A DNA stretch of 64,000 nucleotides from a candidate division BRC1 bacterium HGW-BRC1-1. Lineage in GTDB: Bacteria > Sumerlaeota > Sumerlaeia > Sumerlaeales > Sumerlaeaceae. Shown here piece after piece: positions 37,502-47,717 of the stretch (within the stretch, counting starts at the first letter, position 1; each line of letters starts with the position of its first letter). A program made the translations under genes and the position numbers. A model generated the notes under the pieces. That model saw only the letters and a list, made by a program, of their open reading frames with translations. It did no database searches and was not told where the DNA came from. The stretch lies in NCBI GenBank assembly GCA_002842095.1, contig PHCB01000001.1, positions 248,001-312,000 of the forward strand, written 5' to 3'.

Positions 37502-38299
37502 ATGATCTCCATCACAACCGACTATGCCGCTGTCAGCCGAGGCAACCCCCGACCTTATCTGCGGCGCATCGCCGAGGCGGGTTTCACACACATTCATTGG
37601 TGCCACCAGTGGGATTCCGATTTTTGCTACGACTCCTCAGAAATCAACGCCATCTCCCGCTGGCTGAAGGCGTACGGACTGCAACTGCTCGACCTTCACG
37701 GCAGCATGGGCCCGGAAAAAAACTGGGCGTCCCACCGCCCCCACGAGCGCGCTGCCGGCGTGGCCTTGGTCCGCAACCGCCTCGAAATGACCGCCCACCT
37801 CGGCGGCGATGCCGTCGTTATGCACATCCCCTCCGGCCCGCCATCCGGCGCCCTGCGCCGTTCCCTCGACGCGCTACAGCCCGTCGTACGCTCCACCGGA
37901 GTACGCATCGCCATTGAAAACGGCCAGTTTCCTTCCATCATCACACTGCTCAGCGAATACCCGCCCGACTTCCTCGGCCACTGCTACGACTCCGGCCACG
38001 CCAACATGACCAATGGCGGCGGCATCGGAGGTCTCGATCAAATCAAAGACCGACTTCTGGTGGTCCACCTCCACGACAACGACGGCCAGCGCGACCAACA
38101 TAAGCTCCCGTTCAGCGGCACCGTAAACTGGCCATCTCTCGCCAAAACCCTCGCCGCCTCCGCTTATAAAAAGCCCCTCTCCACGGAAGCCAACATGGGC
38201 TGTCACCCCGGCATGACCGAAACAGATTTCCTCAGCGAAGCCCTCTCCTCCATGGAGGAGCTCGATGCGATGGGGAGAAAACCGAATCTTGTTGTATAG
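37502..38299 (+). CDS. Sugar phosphate isomerase/epimerase-like TIM barrel protein
   Basis: The 265-residue protein is a xylose isomerase-like barrel: AEAGFTHIHWCHQWDSDF, the metal-site region VRIAIENGQFPS, CYDSGHANM, VVHLHDNDGQRDQHKLPFSG, and the late Glu in LSTEANMG. Members isomerise or epimerise sugars and inositols. The start ATG at 37502 follows no strong SD. Confidence 0.85.
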   Translation: MISITTDYAAVSRGNPRPYLRRIAEAGFTHIHWCHQWDSDFCYDSSEINAISRWLKAYGLQLLDLHGSMGPEKNWASHRPHERAAGVALVRNRLEMTAHLGGDAVVMHIPSGPPSGALRRSLDALQPVVRSTGVRIAIENGQFPSIITLLSEYPPDFLGHCYDSGHANMTNGGGIGGLDQIKDRLLVVHLHDNDGQRDQHKLPFSGTVNWPSLAKTLAASAYKKPLSTEANMGCHPGMTETDFLSEALSSMEELDAMGRKPNLVV

Positions 38300-38332
38300 C
38301 GAGCATATGCCTGAAAGTGGCGGGCCCATCAA

Positions 38333-41300
38333 ATGAAGAAGCTTTCGCGGTTCCTGATTGTGGCGCAGCTCCTTGGCTTTGGGCTAATTGTCGGCCTTGG
38401 CTGGTGGGCGGGGGAATCCGGCGCCCGGCGCCTGGATGCTGAAAAGCGCGGGGTCATGTTACGCAACGTTACCCATGTTGCAAGATCGCTGAATTTGGAT
38501 TTGGTGAAAAGGCTCACGTTTACGGCCTCCGACCTTGGATCGCCCGTCGATGCGGAGCTGCGCAGGCAGATGATTGCCGCCGTCGCGCTCTTCCCCAATC
38601 GGGGAGTCTATAGTCTTGCCCTGCGCGAGGACCGCATGGTGTTCGGGCCGGAAACGTACAAGGAAGACGACCCGGTGGCAAGTTTGCCTGGAGAGGTCTA
38701 CGAAAATCCGCCCCCCGAGGCTCTCAGGGTGCTTCAGGGGAAGAAGCCGGAGACAGTCGGACCTTACACGGACGAATTCGGAACGTACGTATCTGCTTTG
38801 GCCCCTCTTGTTGATCCGATGACCGGCGAAATAATCATGGTGATCGGCCTTGACGTCGAGGCCAAGGATTGGATGGCAACGGTCAATACCGCCCGCTGGA
38901 TGCCGCTGCTTTCGTCGTTCGGCATGATATTCCTGCTCCTTGCCGGTGCTTTTGTGGTTCGGCGGTTCAACCTGCGCAGGAAAGCTGGTGATTTGAAACT
39001 CAAGGCATGGATCGTGACACCTGTTGCGATCGCGATGGCGGCGGGACTGATATCATGGCTGCTTTACCAGCAGCAGACGAACCGTGACCAATTACTTGTG
39101 GACGCAAACAATCTCGTGGAGCGAACCAGCGGTGAATTGGCAGGCAACATTGAATCCCATATCCGGTTGCTCAACGCACAGATGGATATGGTCGCCAATG
39201 ACAAAGCCCTTGCCGGGGCATTCCGGGCGCGTGACTTGGCTGCACTGGAAACGCTTTCAAAACCTCTCTTCCAAGAACTGGCGAACCGGTTTCTTATCAC
39301 CCATCTGAACTTTGTGGATCCCGCCCGCACCTGCGTCTTGCGGGCCCATGATCTCAATAAGCGCGGCGACCGGATCGACCGCAGAACAATGCTGGCAGCG
39401 CAGGAAACCGGCGCTGACTCGTGGGGGCTGGAAGTTGGGTCGGTCGGGCTGCTCACGCTTCGGTATGTCCGGCCATGGAAAATTGACGGGGAGCAGATCG
39501 GGTTTCTCGAAATCGGCGTCGAAATCCGTCACTTGATGATCGACGTTGCCCCGGATGTGGGCGTAGACTCGCTAACCATGGTGCGCAAGGAGTTTACGAC
39601 GCGCGAGAAGTACGAGGCCGGGCAGGTGCTTCTGGGGGGGGGCGGTGCATGGGATGAATACCCGGATATCGTGGTGCCGCACAAGACGTTGAGAGATATT
39701 CCGAAGGAAGTGGCACTCAAGTTGGGGCAAGGATATGACGCCCTGCACGCGGATAAATTGTTTGAGGTGCGCGACAGAGCTAAAACTCTGGAGTGCGGCT
39801 TTATACCGATCAACGATGCGGGCGCGCAGCAGGTCGCCGGTCTCCTCTTGATTCGTGATGTAAGCGCCCAGATGCAGGCGGTGACAAGTGATCTGTTCCT
39901 GAGGCTTGCCCTCCTGATCGCGTTCTGCGCCGCGATCCTCGCATTGTTGTGGTCCATTACGGGCAGAACCGAGACGCAATTGACAGACGCGTTCGCGACT
40001 GTCCGTGAGCGCGAGGAATACCTTGCCATCACCCTGAATTCGATCGGCGACGGAGTGATTGTGACGGACATCGAAGGACGGATCGTCGGGATGAATCCGG
40101 TTGCGGAGAAGCTTACGGGTTGCCTGCCATCGGAGGGGGTGGGTCGACCGTCATCCGAAGTTTTTGCAATCATCAACGCCGAAACGCGCGAACCGGCAGC
40201 CGATCCGGTGGGGCGGGTGCTGGAAACGGGCGACGTTGTGGATCTTGCAAACCACAGCACCCTGATTTCCAGAAGCGGCGAGGAAATTCAAATTGCCGAC
40301 AGTGCCGCGCCCATGCGGAGGCCGGATGGCAGTATCCTTGGGGTGGTGCTGGTTTTCCACGATGTGACCGCGCAATACCAGATGCAGAGGAAAATCAGGG
40401 AAAGTCAGGAGCGCTACGACCAACTCGCAACGCACAGCCGTACTTTTGCATGGGAGATGGATGCGGCGGGCCTTTACACATACGTCAGCCATGTGTCGGA
40501 GGCCGTCATCGGCTACCGTCCCGATGATCTTGTCGGCAGGGTGCACTATTATGACCTCCATCCGGAAGACGGGCGCGAGTCGTTTATCCAGTCGACTCGA
40601 GAGCGGTTTGCCGGGAAAGAGACGTTTGTGGACTTCCTTAATCCGTTTCAAACCAAAGAGGGAAGGATTGTGTGGTTGTCCACGAACGCATTCCCGGTAT
40701 TGGGCAAAGACGGAGCTTTGCTGGGGTACCGGGGATCCGACACCGACGTCAGCGACCGCAAGCGGACGCAGGAAAAATTGCACGAAACAAACCGCCAGCT
40801 TGAAGAGACAATCATTCACGCGAACAGCATGACCGCCCAAGCCGAGATGGCAAATGCGGCAAAGAGCGAATTCCTTGCGAACATGAGCCACGAAATCCGC
40901 ACGCCCATGAACGGCGTGATTGGCATGACCGAACTGCTTCTCGACACCGAACTCTCCGCGGAGCAGCGCCAGTTTGCCGAAATCGTTCGCACGAGTGGCG
41001 ATAACTTGCTGGGGCTGCTGAACGACATCCTCGATTTGTCAAAGATCGAAGCCCGGAAGCTCGATCTGGAAATCTTGGATTTCGATCTTCGCCTCATGGT
41101 GGAAGACGCCGTCGGGATGCTCGCGAACCGCGCGCAGAGCGCGGAACTTGAACTGATCTGCCTGATTGCACCCGAAGTTCCTTCTTCCCTTCGTGGTGAT
41201 CCGGGGCGTCTGCGCCAAATGCTTGTGAACCTGGTGGGAAACGCCATCAAGTTCACCCGCGAAGGGGAGGTTTCGATCCGGGTGAGCATGGATGACGAGG

Positions 41301-42433
41301 ATGCCGACAAGGTGAATCTGCGTTTCGAAATTTCCGATACTGGCATCGGCATCCCCGAAGATAAGATTGATCGGCTTTTTACCCCGTTCACCCAGGTGGA
41401 TGGATCCACCACCCGCAAATACGGGGGCACTGGCCTTGGATTGTCCATCTCAAGGCAATTAGCCGAATTGATGGAAGGCGAGATCGGCGTGAGAAGCCAG
41501 CCCGGTTCTGGTTCCACGTTCTGGTTCACCGTCCCGCTTCAGAAACAGACAAATCCTGTCCCTGTCTGTGATGTGAAGTTTGGGGTCCTGAAGGGAACCA
41601 AGGTGCTTGTGGTGGACGACAACGACACCAATCGGTTGCTGGCCGATCTTCTCCTGAAATCGTGGGGATGCCGGTTTGAAGAGGCCGCCGGCGGCGAGCA
41701 GGCTCTTGAACTCCTTCATGCGGCGGCGGCGGCCGGCGACCCCTTCCAAGTCGCCATTCTGGACATGGCAATGCCCCAAATGGACGGCGGGGAGTTGGGG
41801 CGCAGAATCAAGGGTGACGCGGCAATCCGCGAGACGCTGTTGATCATGATGACTTCGCTCGGGAGGCGCGGTGAGGCTGGCAATCTGGAAAAGATCGGTT
41901 TTTCCGGATACTTGACAAAACCCATCCGTCATTCGCAGTTTCGCGACTGCCTTGCGTTGGTCTTGGGACAGGCGGGTACTTCCCCCAAACAGGGTCTGCA
42001 AAGTATTGTGACGCGGCACACCGTTGCCGAGTCGCGCAAGCGCAGAGCGCGTATTCTGCTGGCCGAGGACAACGTCGTGAATCAGATGGTCGCAGTGAAG
42101 CTGCTGGAGAAGCTGGGCTACCACGCCGATATCGTGGCCAACGGCCGGGACGCACTCGAGGCTATGAAGCGAATCCCGTACGAACTGGTGCTGATGGACT
42201 GCCAGATGCCGGAGATGGATGGTTTCGAGGCGACCGTGGCCATCCGACAGGGTTCTGCGGGGGAAAACTCCCAAAATGTCCCCATCATCGCCCTTACCGC
42301 CAACGTACTCAAGGGCGACCGTGAGCGCTGTATCGAAACCGGAATGAACGATTACCTTGGCAAACCGATTCAGACCGCCGAGCTTGCCGAGATAATAGGG
42401 AAATGGCTCCTTCGGGGGAACGGCGAAGTGTAA
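38333..42433 (+). CDS. Hybrid sensor histidine kinase with two PAS and two receiver domains
   Basis: This 1366-residue inner-membrane kinase is the largest gene in the window. In order: a membrane segment at residues 7-28; further segments near 190-250; an extracytoplasmic sensor region (about 255-520); a membrane segment near 525-545 (LALLIAFCAAILALLWSIT); PAS 1 (about 560-680); PAS 2 (about 690-820); a HisKA dimerisation domain with the phospho-His near residue 853 (NMSHEIRTPMNGVIGM); an HATPase domain (GGTGLGLSISRQ); receiver 1 from about 1085 (LDMAMPQMDGGELG); and receiver 2 from about 1237 (LMDCQMPEMDGFEA). No HPt domain or output regulator is attached or adjacent. Confidence 0.95.
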   Translation: MKKLSRFLIVAQLLGFGLIVGLGWWAGESGARRLDAEKRGVMLRNVTHVARSLNLDLVKRLTFTASDLGSPVDAELRRQMIAAVALFPNRGVYSLALREDRMVFGPETYKEDDPVASLPGEVYENPPPEALRVLQGKKPETVGPYTDEFGTYVSALAPLVDPMTGEIIMVIGLDVEAKDWMATVNTARWMPLLSSFGMIFLLLAGAFVVRRFNLRRKAGDLKLKAWIVTPVAIAMAAGLISWLLYQQQTNRDQLLVDANNLVERTSGELAGNIESHIRLLNAQMDMVANDKALAGAFRARDLAALETLSKPLFQELANRFLITHLNFVDPARTCVLRAHDLNKRGDRIDRRTMLAAQETGADSWGLEVGSVGLLTLRYVRPWKIDGEQIGFLEIGVEIRHLMIDVAPDVGVDSLTMVRKEFTTREKYEAGQVLLGGGGAWDEYPDIVVPHKTLRDIPKEVALKLGQGYDALHADKLFEVRDRAKTLECGFIPINDAGAQQVAGLLLIRDVSAQMQAVTSDLFLRLALLIAFCAAILALLWSITGRTETQLTDAFATVREREEYLAITLNSIGDGVIVTDIEGRIVGMNPVAEKLTGCLPSEGVGRPSSEVFAIINAETREPAADPVGRVLETGDVVDLANHSTLISRSGEEIQIADSAAPMRRPDGSILGVVLVFHDVTAQYQMQRKIRESQERYDQLATHSRTFAWEMDAAGLYTYVSHVSEAVIGYRPDDLVGRVHYYDLHPEDGRESFIQSTRERFAGKETFVDFLNPFQTKEGRIVWLSTNAFPVLGKDGALLGYRGSDTDVSDRKRTQEKLHETNRQLEETIIHANSMTAQAEMANAAKSEFLANMSHEIRTPMNGVIGMTELLLDTELSAEQRQFAEIVRTSGDNLLGLLNDILDLSKIEARKLDLEILDFDLRLMVEDAVGMLANRAQSAELELICLIAPEVPSSLRGDPGRLRQMLVNLVGNAIKFTREGEVSIRVSMDDEDADKVNLRFEISDTGIGIPEDKIDRLFTPFTQVDGSTTRKYGGTGLGLSISRQLAELMEGEIGVRSQPGSGSTFWFTVPLQKQTNPVPVCDVKFGVLKGTKVLVVDDNDTNRLLADLLLKSWGCRFEEAAGGEQALELLHAAAAAGDPFQVAILDMAMPQMDGGELGRRIKGDAAIRETLLIMMTSLGRRGEAGNLEKIGFSGYLTKPIRHSQFRDCLALVLGQAGTSPKQGLQSIVTRHTVAESRKRRARILLAEDNVVNQMVAVKLLEKLGYHADIVANGRDALEAMKRIPYELVLMDCQMPEMDGFEATVAIRQGSAGENSQNVPIIALTANVLKGDRERCIETGMNDYLGKPIQTAELAEIIGKWLLRGNGEV

Positions 42434-42751
42434 GAGACACGGATCACGATGGCCGGATTCCACTTCCTGCCACACGATTCCCGTGAATGCGCGCCGCGCC
42501 TCTTGTTATCTATGCCACGAAGCTTTTCCCGTACTGAGAAACAGAACCTCTCTGGTATCAAACAGAGTGAACGCTCACTGTCGAACAAATCTCAGCCTGG
42601 GTGCCGCAACGCGCAGAGTCGCGTCTATGCGGTCGGAGCAACAAAAAATCGCCGCCCCACGAGGGCGCGAAAACATACGACAGAAATAGAGCTGAAAGCC
42701 GGCCGACCAGGAGCGTTATCCGCCAGCCGCCGCAACACAGGAGATTCACCT
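42434..42751 (+). other. Long leader upstream of the DEAD-box helicase
   Basis: The 318 bases between the kinase stop and the chosen helicase start hold only short ORFs without family likeness. The sequence is continuous with the helicase reading frame (ORF from 42449), but residues upstream of the TTG do not look like a helicase. An AGGAG at 42739-42743 decides the start. A long 5' UTR is common for cold-induced DEAD-box helicase genes. Confidence 0.4.
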
Positions 42752-44509
42752 TTGAGTTTTACCAGCTTCAACCTCGACCCGCGCGTCGCCGCGGGCGTGC
42801 TCGCTTGCAAGTACGAAACCCCCACCCCGATTCAGAAGCACTCAATCCCCCCCGCTATTGAAGGCCGCGATATTCTTGGCCTGGCCCAAACGGGAACCGG
42901 GAAAACCGCCGCCTTCGCGCTGCCCATTCTTCACCGCCTGCTTGACGGCCCCCGCGGAACCCTCCGCGCCCTCATCATGGCCCCCACGCGTGAACTGGCA
43001 GAGCAAATCCGCGCGGCCTTCGATCAGCTTTCGCGCCAAACCAAGCTGAAAACCGCCACCATTTATGGCGGCGTTGCCATCGGTCCCCAGCAGCGTGCCC
43101 TGCGTAATGGTGTCGACATCGTCGTCGCCTGCCCCGGCCGCCTGCTCGATCACATGCGCCAGCGGTCCATCAACCTTTCGCGTGTCGAAATTCTCGTTCT
43201 CGACGAAGCCGACATGATGCTCGACATGGGCTTCCTGCCCGATGTGCGCCGCATCATCGAGGGCCTTCCCAACGAACGCCAGAACCTGCTCTTCAGCGCC
43301 ACCATGCCCGCAGCCATCCGCGATCTCTCGGGTGACATTCTGCGCAACCCGGCCACCTTCCATGTTCCCCACAGCAAGCCCATCGAGACGGTTGCCCACG
43401 CTCTTTATCCCGTGCACCAGCAGCAGAAGACCCACATGCTGCTGCACCTGCTGCGCCAGACAGAGACCGGCTCGGTGCTCATCTTCACGCGCACGAAACA
43501 CCGTGCAAAGCGCGTTGCAACCCAGTTGACCGCAGAAGGTTTTAATGCCACCAGCCTTCAGGGCAATCTCTCGCAGAATGCCCGTCAGGCCGCCCTCGGC
43601 GGATTCCGTCGCGGCACCTTCGACATTCTCGTAGCCACCGACATCGCCGCCCGCGGCATCGACATTGCCGACGTTTCCCACGTCATCAATTACGATATGC
43701 CCGACACGACCGATGCCTACACGCACCGCATCGGACGCACCGGCCGCGCCACCCGCACGGGTGATGCCTTCACGCTGTCGGCCCCCGAAGACGAGCCAAC
43801 GGTACGCGCCATCGAGCGCATCCTCGGCTCGCCCATCGAACGCCGCAGCACCACCGATGCGAACCTGCCCGCCGTGAGCGGCGGAACGCCTTCGCCCCGT
43901 GGCGAGGGACGTAACAACCGCGCACGCAATGGCAGCGGACCGAAGTCACGCGATGACCGCGGCGATCGCAAACCCCGCTTTGGGAAGAGCGAAAAGCGCT
44001 CCTCTTCCGACGCACCCCGCAGAGACGCGCGCCCGGCTCGCGGACGCCGCAACGGGTCCAGCGACAGCGACAACACATTCACACCGAGCACCTACCGCTC
44101 TGCCGGTCCCAAGCGCAAGCCCGCCTCCAACGGCGACAGCTTCGCACCCCGCCCACGGAAATTCGATGACGCCTCGCGGCGCACCGAACAACCTGCCCGC
44201 GGTGGACGCCGCAACTTCGACGATCGCTTCGAGCAAGCCGACCGCCGCGCACGCAATGGCAACGACCGCCCCACCAATGGCGCCAACGTTGATCCCCTTT
44301 CGTCAGGCTTCATCCGCTCTGCCCGCCTGGTGGAAGACGTGGTGGCACCCAACCGTCCCGGACGCTCGAACCGCTTCGACCGCTTCATGCGGCCTGACGG
44401 TCCTCCCGCACCCGGTCGCGGACCCAGTCGCAAGAGCAGCCCTAGCGGACCTCGCGCCGGCAGCGGTTTCCCCCGCGGCGTGCGCAAGTCTGCCCCCAAA
44501 GGCCGCTAA
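42752..44509 (+). CDS. DEAD-box RNA helicase with basic C-terminal tail
   Basis: Translation starts at a TTG (LSFTSFNLDPRVAAGVL), eight bases after AGGAG, giving 585 residues. All core motifs are present: Q motif (YETPTPIQKHSI), motif I AQTGTGKTA, Ia PTRELAEQI, DEAD as VLDEADMMLDMGF, SAT as LLFSATMPAAI, and HRIGRTGRATRTG. From residue 375 the protein is a disordered, Arg/Gly/Ser-rich tail with many RG and RR pairs, ending FPRGVRKSAPKGR. Such helicases remodel RNA during ribosome assembly or decay, and the tail probably binds RNA. Confidence 0.93.
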   Translation: MSFTSFNLDPRVAAGVLACKYETPTPIQKHSIPPAIEGRDILGLAQTGTGKTAAFALPILHRLLDGPRGTLRALIMAPTRELAEQIRAAFDQLSRQTKLKTATIYGGVAIGPQQRALRNGVDIVVACPGRLLDHMRQRSINLSRVEILVLDEADMMLDMGFLPDVRRIIEGLPNERQNLLFSATMPAAIRDLSGDILRNPATFHVPHSKPIETVAHALYPVHQQQKTHMLLHLLRQTETGSVLIFTRTKHRAKRVATQLTAEGFNATSLQGNLSQNARQAALGGFRRGTFDILVATDIAARGIDIADVSHVINYDMPDTTDAYTHRIGRTGRATRTGDAFTLSAPEDEPTVRAIERILGSPIERRSTTDANLPAVSGGTPSPRGEGRNNRARNGSGPKSRDDRGDRKPRFGKSEKRSSSDAPRRDARPARGRRNGSSDSDNTFTPSTYRSAGPKRKPASNGDSFAPRPRKFDDASRRTEQPARGGRRNFDDRFEQADRRARNGNDRPTNGANVDPLSSGFIRSARLVEDVVAPNRPGRSNRFDRFMRPDGPPAPGRGPSRKSSPSGPRAGSGFPRGVRKSAPKGR

Positions 44510-44547
44510 GTTCCACCAGCAGCCTCAAACAAAATAACCCGTAAACT

Positions 44548-44595
44548 AACGGCGAGTCGCTCCCTGAAAAGAGTGGCTCGCCGTTTTGCTTTTTA
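44548..44595 (+). terminator. Rho-independent terminator after the DEAD-box helicase
   Basis: The stem AACGGCGAG...CTCGCCGTT is extended by CGCTC/GAGTG and followed by TTTTGCTTTTT. It lies 38 bases after the helicase stop and abuts the convergent FAD-oxidoreductase gene. Confidence 0.85.
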
Positions 44596-47556
44596 CGGGC
44601 CCTCGGGAAGCTTCAGCGCCTTTGCGATAACCTGCGCCAGATGCAGCGCCTCGCGGTCGGTTTCCTGATCCACCTGCTCGCGACAACTGAACCCATCGGT
44701 GATGATCATCGTCTTCGCTCCGGCCTCGCGCACCGCCGGCAGCAACACGCGCTCGCCCACCGCCACCGACACGTCGTAATGTTCCTTGCTGAAACCGAAG
44801 CTGCCCGCCATGCCGCAACATCCGCTGTCGGGAGTTTCCACTGTGAGGCCCATCCGTTTCAGCAGGGCCTCATCGGGTGCCAGCGACATCACTGCTTTCT
44901 GGTGGCAGTGGCCATGCAACACGGCCTTGTCACCCGGCTCAAATTGCGGAGGCACCCAATCCGGCGCATGAATCTGCAAGAACTCCGCCAGCACGAAAAC
45001 CTGCTTGCTCAACTTTTTAGCAAGCGGATCGTCCGGAAACAAATTCAGCAATTCATCGCGAAACACAGCCACGCAACTCGGCTCCAACCCCACGATGGGC
45101 GTGCCCGCTTCGATCTCGTCGCGGAGCACCGTCATCACCTGCTGGAGCAACCGACGCGCCAGCCCCAGCATCCCGTGGTCGTACAGCGGCCGACCGCAAC
45201 AGAGTGATTCCTTCGGCACGCGCACATCAAATCCGGCGTGCTCCAGCACCCGCAAGCCCGCCCGCGCAATGTCCGGCGTGAAGTGATTGTTGAACGTGTC
45301 CGCCCACAGAATCACCCTCGGTTTTGCTGCCGTTGATGGCCTGACGCAATCTGACCCGCCGTTTCGCTTAAACCACCGCTTGAAGGTTTGCCGTGCAAAC
45401 TTTGGCATTTGCCGTTGCTGCGCAACCCCGCCCATACGCTTTACCACTGCCGAAATACCCGGGGTCTGCGTAAAGAAATTCACCAGCCCTGGCACCCCCG
45501 GCATCCACGTCGCCATCCGCGCCCACCAATAAATCAACCCCATCGCATACGAACGCGCGGGCCGCAGCCGCCCTTTGTAATGGTGGCTGAGGAACTCCGC
45601 CTTATACGTCGCCATGTCCACATTCACGGGGCAATCAGTCTTGCACCCCTTGCATGCCAGACAGAGGTCCAGCGCTTCTTTCACTTCCTCGCTTTTCCAT
45701 CCATCGCGAATCACATCGCCCCGCAGCATTTCACCCAGCAAATGGGCGCGCCCACGAGTGGAATATTTCTCCTCGCGCGTCACCATGAAACTCGGGCACA
45801 TGGTGCCGCCCTCGGTGTGACGACAGCGCCCCACGCCCACGCAACGGGTCAGCGCCCGCGCGAAGCTGAAGTTGCTTTCAGAGTACGAAAATTCCGTCTC
45901 GCCCTTCCAGGGCACATGGTCCGGTCCGTATTTCAAGTCCGCATCGGGCGCGTTGGCATCCACCAGCTTGCCGGGGTTCATGCGGTTGTCGGGATCCCAG
46001 ACGGCCTTAAATTCCGCGAATGCTCCCATCAGTTCCACACCAAACATTTTCGGCAGCAAATGCGCCCGGGCCTGCCCGTCGCCATGCTCGCCCGAAATCG
46101 AGCCACCGTATTTGACCACCAAATCTGCAGCCTCATCGAGGAACGCGAGGAACTTGTCCACACCTTCGCGCGTCTTCAGATCAAAATCGATGCGCATGTG
46201 CACGCAACCGTCACCAAAGTGACCATACATGGCCGCCTCGTACCCATAGCGATCACGCAACACGGCGAACTCGCGCAGATACCCACCCAATTTCTCCGGC
46301 GGAACCGCCGCGTCTTCCCAACCGGGCCACGTATTACGATTATCCGGCAGGAAAGCCGTGGCACCCAGCCCCGACTTACGAACTTCCCACACCAGTTTCT
46401 CTTCCGCCGGATCGCTCATCAGCTTCATCGTCGGTGCATCTGCATGTTGGGCAAGCGCCGCCATCAGACCGCGACATTTCTCGTCCGCCTCTTCGCGCGA
46501 CTCGCCGCCGAACTCCACCAACAGCCACCCGCGCCCCTCCGGCAACACGGATTCATGGCCGCCCCCCCTGGCCATATCCTCGCGCTTGGCCTGCTTCGCC
46601 TTCAGGAAGTTGAGGAGATAATCGTCCATCCCCTCCAGCCCCACCGGTTTGTGGGTCATAATCTCCGGCACGTGATCCGCCGAAACGTAAACATCCGGAT
46701 AGCCCAGCACGAGCAGCGAACGCACCGACGGACTATGCACGATGTCCAACTTCGCGCCGAGGATGGTCACGCAGGTTCCCTCGGTCCCGACCAACGCCCG
46801 CGCAACATTGAACCCGTTTTCAGGCAGAAGCTCATCGAGATTGAACCCCGACACGCGCCGCGGAATGCGCGGGAAACGTGCGCGAACAAGATCGCCGTAA
46901 CGATCCGCAATCCGTTTCAGTGCGGCGTAAATCTCCCCCCGCCGTCCGCCCTCGGCAATAATCTGTTCCAATTCCTCGGGCGTGGTCGCCCCCACCGTCA
47001 TGCGGACGCCGTCGTAGGTCAGAATATCCAACTCACGCACATTATCCACCGTGCGCCCCGCCATCACGGAGTGGATGCCGCACGAATTGTTGCCGATCAT
47101 CCCGCCCAGCGTGCAGCGGTCGTGGGTCGCCGGGTCAGGCCCGAAAGTCAGGTGATGGCGCTCCGCCTCCTTGCGCAGATCATCCAGCACCGTGCCGGGC
47201 TCCACCCGCGCCGTTCGCGCTACGGGATCCACCTCCAGCACCCGGTTCATGTACTTCGAAAAATCAAAACAAACCGCCACGTTGCAGCACTGCCCCGCCA
47301 GGCTTGTCCCCCCTCCCCGACCAAAAATGGGCGCCTTGTAACGGCGACAGATAGCCACCGCATGAATCACATCCTCCACGCTGCGCGGAATCACCACGCC
47401 AATCGGCACCTGCCGGTAGTTCGACGCATCAACCGCATACATCGCCCTGCTGCCCGCATCAAACCGCACTTCACCCAGCAGGACACCCTTCAGTTCCGCC
47501 GCCAGTGCTGCCGCCTGGGGGAACTCCTCCGTGGAAACCATCGCGCTTTCATTCAT
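44593..47556 (-). CDS. FAD-linked oxidoreductase with Fe-S and CCG domains (YdiJ/GlcD-GlpC like)
   Basis: The 987-residue protein has an FAD-binding (GlcD/D-lactate dehydrogenase-type) N-terminal half: GVVIPRSVEDVIHAV, GRGGGTSLAGQCCN, ISGEHGDGQARAHLL. The C-terminal half holds cysteine sets for iron-sulfur centres: CVGVGRCRHTEGGTMCPSF and CLACKGCKTDCPVN. Two CCG-type segments follow, ESLCCGRPLYDHG and CCGMAGSFGFS. This combination matches YdiJ-type enzymes, which oxidise D-2-hydroxyacids such as D-2-hydroxyglutarate or D-lactate and pass electrons to the membrane. The exact substrate is not shown. It stands alone. Confidence 0.9.
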   Translation of the reverse strand: MNESAMVSTEEFPQAAALAAELKGVLLGEVRFDAGSRAMYAVDASNYRQVPIGVVIPRSVEDVIHAVAICRRYKAPIFGRGGGTSLAGQCCNVAVCFDFSKYMNRVLEVDPVARTARVEPGTVLDDLRKEAERHHLTFGPDPATHDRCTLGGMIGNNSCGIHSVMAGRTVDNVRELDILTYDGVRMTVGATTPEELEQIIAEGGRRGEIYAALKRIADRYGDLVRARFPRIPRRVSGFNLDELLPENGFNVARALVGTEGTCVTILGAKLDIVHSPSVRSLLVLGYPDVYVSADHVPEIMTHKPVGLEGMDDYLLNFLKAKQAKREDMARGGGHESVLPEGRGWLLVEFGGESREEADEKCRGLMAALAQHADAPTMKLMSDPAEEKLVWEVRKSGLGATAFLPDNRNTWPGWEDAAVPPEKLGGYLREFAVLRDRYGYEAAMYGHFGDGCVHMRIDFDLKTREGVDKFLAFLDEAADLVVKYGGSISGEHGDGQARAHLLPKMFGVELMGAFAEFKAVWDPDNRMNPGKLVDANAPDADLKYGPDHVPWKGETEFSYSESNFSFARALTRCVGVGRCRHTEGGTMCPSFMVTREEKYSTRGRAHLLGEMLRGDVIRDGWKSEEVKEALDLCLACKGCKTDCPVNVDMATYKAEFLSHHYKGRLRPARSYAMGLIYWWARMATWMPGVPGLVNFFTQTPGISAVVKRMGGVAQQRQMPKFARQTFKRWFKRNGGSDCVRPSTAAKPRVILWADTFNNHFTPDIARAGLRVLEHAGFDVRVPKESLCCGRPLYDHGMLGLARRLLQQVMTVLRDEIEAGTPIVGLEPSCVAVFRDELLNLFPDDPLAKKLSKQVFVLAEFLQIHAPDWVPPQFEPGDKAVLHGHCHQKAVMSLAPDEALLKRMGLTVETPDSGCCGMAGSFGFSKEHYDVSVAVGERVLLPAVREAGAKTMIITDGFSCREQVDQETDREALHLAQVIAKALKLPEGP

Positions 47557-47645
47557 AACCCCGCTGTTGCCACAGAAAAGCCCAACGCCGCAAGCGACAA
47601 TATCCCGACATCAATCAAGCAGTCCGACCTTCCCGGCCATCATTC

Positions 47646-47654
47646 TGGTATAAT
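47646..47654 (+). promoter_or_regulatory. Extended -10 promoter element upstream of the GGDEF-EAL gene
   Basis: The sequence TGGTATAAT is a perfect extended -10 (TGnTATAAT), 64 bases before the TTG start at 47718. No good -35 box is seen, as expected for extended -10 promoters. In bacteria with divergent sigma factors this remains a prediction. Confidence 0.45.
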
Positions 47655-47717
47655 GCAAATCGATGGACTTTTGTTGGATGGCTTGTCAGTATTTTAAAAC
47701 ATATTAACTGAACCCCA

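Noticed and set aside
45388-47697. 769-residue plus-strand ORF
   Set aside because: Antisense shadow of the FAD/Fe-S oxidoreductase; His/Arg/Pro-rich and without motifs.
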